A program made the translations under genes and the position numbers. A stretch of 64,000 nucleotides of DNA from Planctomycetota bacterium (lineage in GTDB: Bacteria > Planctomycetota > PUPC01 > JACPCR01). The stretch lies in contig JAQBXN010000001.1 of NCBI GenBank assembly GCA_027625095.1, forward strand, positions 173,405-237,404, in the 5' to 3' direction. This document shows, piece after piece, positions 58,446-64,000 of the stretch. Under the pieces are notes generated by a model. The model was not told where the DNA came from, made no database searches, and saw only the letters and a list, made by a program, of their open reading frames with translations. The first letter of the stretch is position 1; the number at the start of each line of letters is the position of its first letter.

Positions 58446-59717
58446 TCATACCTCGTCAAGGCCTCTCATTGTTCCGCTGCCGGTGGCAAAAGTGTCCGCC
58501 TCCAAGCCAAGACGCTGGAGCATCGAAACGTAGAGTTTCGGGAGTGGGTAATTGTTTTCGCGATCAAACGCCAGATGCTGGCCGTGCTTGAATCCGCCTC
58601 CGGCGAGGATGATGGGCATGTTTTTCGTATCGTGGCTGCTGGCGTTGCCGAGGTTTGAGCCGAACAACACCATGCTCGAATCCAGAAGGGAACCTCCCGC
58701 TTCTTTACTCTGATCAAGTTTCTCTAAGAACGCGCCGAGTTCACGCACTACCGCGGACTCGACGATCGTAAGTTGCTCGATCTTGGCCGGATCTTTGCCG
58801 TGGTGTGACAGATTGTGATAGTCGATGTCCACGCCCCGAATCACAGGTACGGAGTTCATCCCGGGAATGTTGTAGGTCAGGAAACGCGTTGAGTCGGTCT
58901 CCAGCGCCAGATGCATGACGTCGTAGATCTGCCGCATCTGTTCGACGATTTTATTGGGGTCGCTCTCATCCTGTGGGGGCTTCGCGTCGACCTCTGGTTT
59001 CGGCCGCGTCTGCCATGCCTCGGCCTTGACCAGTCGCCGCTCGGCTTCGCGGACTGCCTCGAAGTATTGATCGAGCTTGTCGCGGTCCCTCCCGCTGAGT
59101 CGACTTTCCATGCTCCTGGTTTTGTCCATCACAACATCGAGGACACTTTGCCCGTCCTGTAATCGCTGCATCTGTCGAGCCTGTTCATCGGGTTTGCCAG
59201 CAAGGAACAGCTTCCGGAAGACAAGCGAAGGCTGCGAAAGGGTTGGTATCTCTACGCCGGAGCGCGACCAGGAAAGACCAGGGCCGGAGCTGCTGAGCGA
59301 GAGGGAGGCGAAACGCGTTTCAGTTCCCAGTTGCGCCGCGGCGAGTTGGTCCAGGGAGATCGTGTTGCGGAAGCCGGCGCTGTTGGGATGAGGCGCGCAG
59401 GTAAGGAAGGACTTATAGGAATGATGCCCGCCACCAACCTCGGGATGCGACACACCTGAGAAAACAGTGAACTTGTTCTGGTATTCAGCAATGAGCTTGA
59501 GGTACGCCGGCAGCTCGTAGGCCTTGCCAGCTTCCGTGGGAATGATGTTTGGCGCGTGCAGTCCAAGGCCGACATTGATGGCCACCAAACGTCGGCGAAC
59601 CGCAGGGCCTGCGGCGGACGCCGTACGAGGCAGTAGCGATTCAAGAAACGGCAGGCCGACAACGACTCCGGCTCCGCGGAGGAAGGTTCTCCTGCTGGTT
59701 TTAGCTTTATTATTCAT
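58446..59717 (-). CDS. DUF1552 protein, twin-arginine exported
   Basis: About 423 residues. The leader NNKAKTSRRTFLRGAGVVVGLPFLESLLP has the twin-arginine motif (SRRTFLRGAG), typical for DUF1552, a relative of DUF1501 in the alkaline-phosphatase-like group. It continues GGHHSYKSFLTCAPHPNSAGFRNTISLDQLAA, RLSGRDRDKLDQYFEAVREAERRL and DIDYHNLSHHGKDPAK, then DSSMVLFGSNLGNASSHDTKNMPIILAGGGFKHGQHL. No enzymatic assignment is agreed. ATG 59717 starts the Tat signal. It is downstream of the planctomycete-type cytochrome gene on the same strand with 140 bases between, the usual arrangement. Confidence 0.88.
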   Translation of the reverse strand: MNNKAKTSRRTFLRGAGVVVGLPFLESLLPRTASAAGPAVRRRLVAINVGLGLHAPNIIPTEAGKAYELPAYLKLIAEYQNKFTVFSGVSHPEVGGGHHSYKSFLTCAPHPNSAGFRNTISLDQLAAAQLGTETRFASLSLSSSGPGLSWSRSGVEIPTLSQPSLVFRKLFLAGKPDEQARQMQRLQDGQSVLDVVMDKTRSMESRLSGRDRDKLDQYFEAVREAERRLVKAEAWQTRPKPEVDAKPPQDESDPNKIVEQMRQIYDVMHLALETDSTRFLTYNIPGMNSVPVIRGVDIDYHNLSHHGKDPAKIEQLTIVESAVVRELGAFLEKLDQSKEAGGSLLDSSMVLFGSNLGNASSHDTKNMPIILAGGGFKHGQHLAFDRENNYPLPKLYVSMLQRLGLEADTFATGSGTMRGLDEV

Positions 59718-59857
59718 GTGTGAAATCTTACTTGTGGCTTTCTGTGCATTATGCACGGATTCAAATGGAACAGGAGGAAACTGAGCCAACAGAGATAGTT
59801 CTTTGTCGAGCATACATTTCCCTGTTTTCTCCGTTCCCTCATGTTCATGTAATTCTG

Positions 59858-62218
59858 TTAAAGTTTTCGGAAAACTTCGCTCTGCGCTACCACGTGCACG
59901 AGGGAGCGAAAACCGTATTCCTTCTCACGAGCCTGGCGAACGATCTCTTCAACTGCCGGTCGATCCGAAAATCCAATTTTGCGGCCGAGGGCGTAGGTCA
60001 GAAGTTTCTGGGTCAAATTGCGTGTGAGCTGATCGGGGTTGCGGGACAGAAGCTGCTTAAACTTCCGAACATCAGAAAACGCCTCTCCGGTCGGCATCTC
60101 CCCAGTTGCATCGACCGGCAAACCAATCCGATACCGCACCCATGCCCAGGTAAAAGGCGCCCGCTTAACTGTTGGGCGTTTGGCCTCCTCCGCCATGGTT
60201 CGATAATTGGTACGGAGGCCGCCGATAGGATCGAAACTTTCCAGCGCGAATCCGGGCGGGTCGATTCGGGTATGGCAAGCAGCGCAGGATTTGACGTTGC
60301 GGTGCTTCGCAAGCTGTTCACGGATCGTTGTCGCGCCACGGGTGTCTGGTTCGACCGAGCCAACGTTGTCAGGCGGTGGCGAGGTGGGTTGGCCCATGAT
60401 TTTGTCCAGCACCCAGACGCCTCGCAGGACCGGCGAAGTATAGGTTCCGTTGGCGGTAACTTTAAGGATGCTGGCCTGTGTCAGCAGTCCGCCACGCAGA
60501 CTCTCGGACGGGAGCGTGACTTTGCGAAACTCCTGGCCCTCGACACCGTCGATGCCGTAGTGCTTCGCAAGGCGGCCGTTAAGGAAAGTGAAATCGGAAT
60601 CGACAAAGTTCATGATGTTGAAGTCGCGATCCAGAATTTCCTGGAAGAAAAGTTTTGTTTCGCTGACCATCGAGTTTCGGAGCAACTCGTCGAACTCAGG
60701 ATACAAGTTGGGGTCTGGCTCGGTGAAATTGATATCGCGTAGACTCAGCCATTGGCCGGTAAAATTTTCCGTGAACGACCGGGCTCTGGGATCTTTCAGC
60801 ATGCGCTCTACCTGGCTGTAGAGCACCTCGGGATTGCCCAATTTTTTTGCGGCCGCCAGTTCCGTGAGTTCCGTGTCCGGCATCGAACTCCAGAGGAAAT
60901 ACGAGAGCCTGGAGGCGAATGCTTCGGGGGTAATATCTCTCTTGCCAGGCTCGTCGAGGAAGAGGAATTCAGGCGAGCAAAGGATTGCTTTCAAGCTGAT
61001 ACGCAGGGCCGACTCAAAGGGGCGCCCTTTGGCAAATGCAGTGCTGAAAAGCTCCACGTAAGGTTTGGCCTCGATGGGCTCGACAGGGCGACGAAACGCC
61101 CGAGGCAGCAGACGCACGATGATGGCTTCGGCGTCTTCCACGTTTGCTGATTTCAGATTGAGGTCGCCCAATAGAAGGGCGCGGCTCTTAGGCGGCCATT
61201 CATCAATGGGGCCTTCGATGACGATGTCACCAATCTCAATTCCGGGGTTAGGATAGGTGTCCGCATCCTTGCGCGTGTCTTCTGTGCCATAACACTTCGG
61301 CAGAAATGTCCCGCTATCCTCTACCAACCGGTCAACAAATTCGATCGTGGACCACTTGTTCGGGGGCACGTCAAAGTAGCCGACCAGGTGGCATTCCCTC
61401 CGGTTCACGATCGTATCGCCACCGTAAATCCGCATCGTTACCGGCTTATCGCTCTGGATGGCCCGAACACGAATCTTGCCGCGATACGTTCCTGCCGGTG
61501 CACGCATACGGGCAAAGTTCACAAGGTTGGTTGGGCAATAATAGGATTGGAAAATCACCAGCCCATCGTCCGTTTTGCGGAACATCTTGCCGATCTGACT
61601 TTCGAGCTGCGGCCGGCCTTTCCAATCCACCTGTTTGAGCAAGTTGGTTTCGTGTCGAATGAACTTCGGTTTTTCCGGTGTGCTGAATACCGCGTCCAGC
61701 ACCTGGTCCGCGGCTTCCAGATAAGCCTGCATCGCCTCTGCCGAAACAGCTAGCCCCTCGCCAACGTTGTCGAATCCGTCCGTTGAGGTGTCGTCCGGCA
61801 AGCCCTTCACACTGACATCGGCCTGAAACAGATCTCGGGAAGTGTTTTCGTACTCGCGCCGGTTGAGCCGCCTCAGGACTACCTGCGTCCGTTCCTGTTC
61901 AGACTCGGTAATGGATTCAGCCAACAACTTCAGAATCGCTTTGGACTCATCGGCTTCAGGCCTGCGCTTTTTGGGCGGTGGCATTTCGCCCTTCAAGAGG
62001 CGGTCGTAAACAAGAATCCATCGACGTGCAGTTTCTTCTTTGGAAAGGTCGAAACCGAGTTTGTAAAAGTCGAGTCCACTGTTGGCCTCGGCGCCTTCAT
62101 GGCAATCGACGCAATGCTTTTCAACAAATGCCCCCAGTCGCTTTGGGATCGCGCTTTCCGCCGCAATCCCAATTGGCAAAAGGATCGCAAGGATGATCGA
62201 AATATTCCGGAAGCTCAT
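59858..62218 (-). CDS. planctomycete-type cytochrome-c protein (DUF1587/1592/1588/1585-like)
   Basis: About 786 residues. Signal peptide MSFRNISIILAILLPIGIAAES. The cytochrome domain opens AFVEKHCVDCHEGAEANSGLDF (CVDCH). Further family blocks, in order, are VVLRRLNRREYENTSRDLF, FDNVGEGLAVSAEAMQAYLEAADQVLD, RAFRRPVEP, LSYFLWSSMPDTELTELA, NFTGQWLSLRDINFTEPDPNLYPEF and RGGLLTQASILKVTANGTYTSPVLRGVWVLDKIMG. It then has SCAACHTRIDPPGFALESFDPIGGLRTNYR (CAACH) and LTQKLLTYALGRKI. These domains co-occur in PVC bacteria; the protein likely works extracytoplasmically with the DUF1552 partner. The start is at 62218, where the signal peptide begins. Confidence 0.9.
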   Translation of the reverse strand: MSFRNISIILAILLPIGIAAESAIPKRLGAFVEKHCVDCHEGAEANSGLDFYKLGFDLSKEETARRWILVYDRLLKGEMPPPKKRRPEADESKAILKLLAESITESEQERTQVVLRRLNRREYENTSRDLFQADVSVKGLPDDTSTDGFDNVGEGLAVSAEAMQAYLEAADQVLDAVFSTPEKPKFIRHETNLLKQVDWKGRPQLESQIGKMFRKTDDGLVIFQSYYCPTNLVNFARMRAPAGTYRGKIRVRAIQSDKPVTMRIYGGDTIVNRRECHLVGYFDVPPNKWSTIEFVDRLVEDSGTFLPKCYGTEDTRKDADTYPNPGIEIGDIVIEGPIDEWPPKSRALLLGDLNLKSANVEDAEAIIVRLLPRAFRRPVEPIEAKPYVELFSTAFAKGRPFESALRISLKAILCSPEFLFLDEPGKRDITPEAFASRLSYFLWSSMPDTELTELAAAKKLGNPEVLYSQVERMLKDPRARSFTENFTGQWLSLRDINFTEPDPNLYPEFDELLRNSMVSETKLFFQEILDRDFNIMNFVDSDFTFLNGRLAKHYGIDGVEGQEFRKVTLPSESLRGGLLTQASILKVTANGTYTSPVLRGVWVLDKIMGQPTSPPPDNVGSVEPDTRGATTIREQLAKHRNVKSCAACHTRIDPPGFALESFDPIGGLRTNYRTMAEEAKRPTVKRAPFTWAWVRYRIGLPVDATGEMPTGEAFSDVRKFKQLLSRNPDQLTRNLTQKLLTYALGRKIGFSDRPAVEEIVRQAREKEYGFRSLVHVVAQSEVFRKL

Positions 62219-62535
62219 GGTCTGAATGTAAGCAGGAGGAAAAGGGCGCGCCATCAGGCATTGTGCGTCGCAGAGGGTGCTCTGGTCGATGTTTTCGAGG
62301 AATGATCCAGCCCACGTTGACCCGAAAGGTTCAGGGCGCGAAGTCATGAAGCCCTGCTGAACATGCAGGCACTGACATTCTCCCGCCAAGAGTTCACTCC
62401 CTCGGAGAAACCGTTAAGATGGCTGAGATTTGAAAGGGGACGCCGCTGTACTGCTTCTTAGGCAGAATCATGTATCGACCCCCACGTAACCCCGGGCTCA
62501 ACCTGACTACACCGCAACGGCCGAAGAAGACGACC

Positions 62536-63933
62536 ATGTCCAGACCCACCGACATTCATACTGTTCATTCAGAGCTTTATTTTCTTCCAGTCGAAACACG
62601 CGTACCGCTGAAGTTCGGGGCAGAAACTCTCACCAGCGTGACTTGTGCACGCGCCTGTATCACGGTTGCTGATTCACGGGGCAAAACGGCCCAGGGATGG
62701 GGAGAGACTCCACTCAGTGTGCAATGGGTCTGGCCGAGTGCGCTTACTTACGAATCGCGACATGAGCGTCTCAAGGAATTCTGCATTCGACTCAATAAGG
62801 CATGGGCCAACTTTTCAGATGAGGGGCACCCCCTCGAACTCGGCCATCTTTTCCAGGCAGACGTCCTGCCAGCGCTGACAGACCAGCACAATTCAAAATA
62901 CGATGCTGAAGCCATGCCTTACCTCGCCGCGCTCGTCTGCTGCTCGCCTTTCGATCTCGCGCTCTACGATGCTTACGGCAAACTCCACGGGAAGCCTGTG
63001 TATGAAACACTGACTGCTGAGTTCCTCTCGCACGATCTGGATCACTACCTGGAACCAGCATCCGGCAGCGACACGAATTTCAAGAATCTTTTTCCCGCCG
63101 ACTTTCTCGTAACGCCGCGGCCGGACTCGCTGCCTGCATGGCATCTTGTTGGTGGATTGGACCTCCTCTCTGAAGAAGAACTCACTGGGGCTGAGCCGGA
63201 AGACGGACATCCAGTCCTGCTACCTGACTGGATCAAACGCGATGGGCTCGATTGCCTGAAGATCAAGCTGCGCGGTATCGACCAGGAGTGGGATTACAAA
63301 CGCACGGTAGAGGTAGGCAATATCGCTATCGCCCAGGGCGTGAATTGGCTCACAACGGACTTCAATTGCACGGTTTCCGATCCTGAATACGTTAACGAAA
63401 TCCTCGACCGCCTCGTTCTGGAGCACCCCCGCGTCTACGGTATGGTGCTCTATGTCGAACAGCCGTTCCCATACGATCTCGAAACCAACCGCATCGATGT
63501 CCACAGTGTCTCGGCACGCAAGCCTCTCTTTATGGATGAAAGCGCACACGACTGGCAAATGGTTCGCCTCGGTCGCAGCCTCGGCTGGACGGGCGTCGCG
63601 CTCAAGACATGCAAGACCCAGACTGGCGCGATCCTGAGTCTCTGCTGGGCAAAGGCGCACGGCATGACCCTTATGGTTCAGGACCTCACAAATCCGATGC
63701 TTGCCCAAATTCCGCACCTGCTGCTTGCGGCCCATGCAGGCACGATCATGGGGGTTGAAACAAATTCCATGCAGTTCTATCCCGCTGCCTCCGCCGCCGA
63801 AGAAAAAGTACATCCGGGTCTCTATCAAAGACGTGAGGGACGGCTGGATCTTTCGACCATCACTGGAAACGGTTTTGGTTACCGGCTGGATGAGGTCGAA
63901 AGGGAACTGCCAGAATCCGCTGCTTCAGCGTGA
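62536..63933 (+). CDS. enolase-superfamily enzyme (mandelate racemase/muconate-lactonizing subgroup)
   Basis: About 465 residues, longer than the usual 370-400 because of an insertion around residues 150-220 (DHYLEPASGSDTNFKNLFPADFLVTP). The superfamily's chemical residues are visible: Lys242-x-Lys244 (CLKIKLRG), metal ligands Asp275 (TTDFNC), Glu308 (YVEQPF) and Asp334-Glu335 (FMDESAHDW), and Lys357 (ALKTCKTQTG). Members abstract a proton next to a carboxylate, for example sugar-acid dehydratase, racemase or o-succinylbenzoate synthase. KxK points to the MLE/L-Ala-D/L-Glu-type or sugar-acid subgroups, and the insert argues for a divergent subfamily. ATG 62536 is preferred to 62470. Confidence 0.85.
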   Translation: MSRPTDIHTVHSELYFLPVETRVPLKFGAETLTSVTCARACITVADSRGKTAQGWGETPLSVQWVWPSALTYESRHERLKEFCIRLNKAWANFSDEGHPLELGHLFQADVLPALTDQHNSKYDAEAMPYLAALVCCSPFDLALYDAYGKLHGKPVYETLTAEFLSHDLDHYLEPASGSDTNFKNLFPADFLVTPRPDSLPAWHLVGGLDLLSEEELTGAEPEDGHPVLLPDWIKRDGLDCLKIKLRGIDQEWDYKRTVEVGNIAIAQGVNWLTTDFNCTVSDPEYVNEILDRLVLEHPRVYGMVLYVEQPFPYDLETNRIDVHSVSARKPLFMDESAHDWQMVRLGRSLGWTGVALKTCKTQTGAILSLCWAKAHGMTLMVQDLTNPMLAQIPHLLLAAHAGTIMGVETNSMQFYPAASAAEEKVHPGLYQRREGRLDLSTITGNGFGYRLDEVERELPESAASA

Positions 63934-64000
63934 GGCCGGCTCGGCCTGGAGATTCCTGTGGAACTCGGGCATGCGCCATTGCGAAGGGGCCTACTTTGGA

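Noticed and set aside
59720..60742. 340-codon open frame on the plus strand
   Set aside because: Antisense to the planctomycete-type cytochrome gene and its leader; no protein features.
1..64000. tRNA or rRNA genes
   Set aside because: No cloverleaf-consistent or rRNA-like sequence stood out on reading; a covariance-model scan would be decisive.

Overview
The window looks like a chromosomal segment of a free-living, heterotrophic, Gram-negative-type bacterium from the Planctomycetota-Verrucomicrobiota-Lentisphaerota neighbourhood or a similar environmental lineage. Pointers are planctomycete-type cytochrome-c proteins (19396-21741, 59858-62218) next to twin-arginine-exported DUF1501 and DUF1552 proteins, a sulfatase, a creatininase-family amidohydrolase, a phytanoyl-CoA-dioxygenase-family protein, FHA-domain membrane proteins, and many secreted carbohydrate-active proteins. 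The placement comes from family content alone; no rRNA was seen. I recognised no tRNA, rRNA, CRISPR array or intact insertion sequence.

Layout. 1-3421: a lipoprotein-like gene with a probable frameshift, a divergent pair (membrane protein, secreted sialidase-SGNH fusion) and a tiny ORF. 3429-9672: two FHA-FHA-transmembrane proteins bracketing a ketosynthase-fold protein that lacks all three catalytic residues, and DNA polymerase IV. 9683-14730: small winged-helix protein, ArsC-like reductase, sugar-binding lipoprotein, RhaD-like aldolase, and a SsuB/SsuC-type ABC pair. 14797-17016: a start-less ORF relic, then a secreted beta-helix protein. 17354-24774: phosphodiesterase-family membrane protein, cytochrome-c lipoprotein plus DUF1501 protein, creatininase, an unknown. 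24775-28671: MazF-type toxin-antitoxin pair, metallophosphoesterase, degenerate IscU-like scaffold and SufS-like cysteine desulfurase. 28835-31695: Rieske protein and a cytochrome b fused to three c-type haem domains. 31945-36693: VapBC-type pair, MoeA, RNase PH, HhH-GPD DNA repair enzyme, RNA 3'-phosphate cyclase. 36863-40122: secreted CBM9-like protein and esterase. 40439-45483: DUF4870 protein, Prc protease, RsmC/RlmG-type methyltransferase, patatin. 45825-49001: DUF2079 membrane protein with an SGNH protein. 49475-53178: membrane protein, sulfatase, YjbQ, PhyH-family protein. 53378-62218: secreted glycoside-hydrolase-like protein with a HEAT-like partner, then a DUF1552 / planctomycete cytochrome pair. 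62536-63933: enolase-superfamily enzyme.

Themes. Polymer scavenging dominates: sialidase, beta-helix, GH-like, CBM9-like, esterase and sulfatase proteins, plus deoxy-sugar aldolase and sugar-acid-dehydratase-like enzymes. Respiration is represented by the Rieske/cytochrome b-c fusion. Intergenic regions are rich in unrelated palindromic (REP-like) elements and in 7-bp repeat leaders lying just upstream of start codons, some in inverted pairs bounding short islands. The most unusual items are the catalytically empty ketosynthase between FHA proteins, the cytochrome b-c-c-c fusion, the heptamer-bounded islands, the palindromic operator-like site before the cysteine desulfurase, and the start-less ORF relic at 14797-15228.
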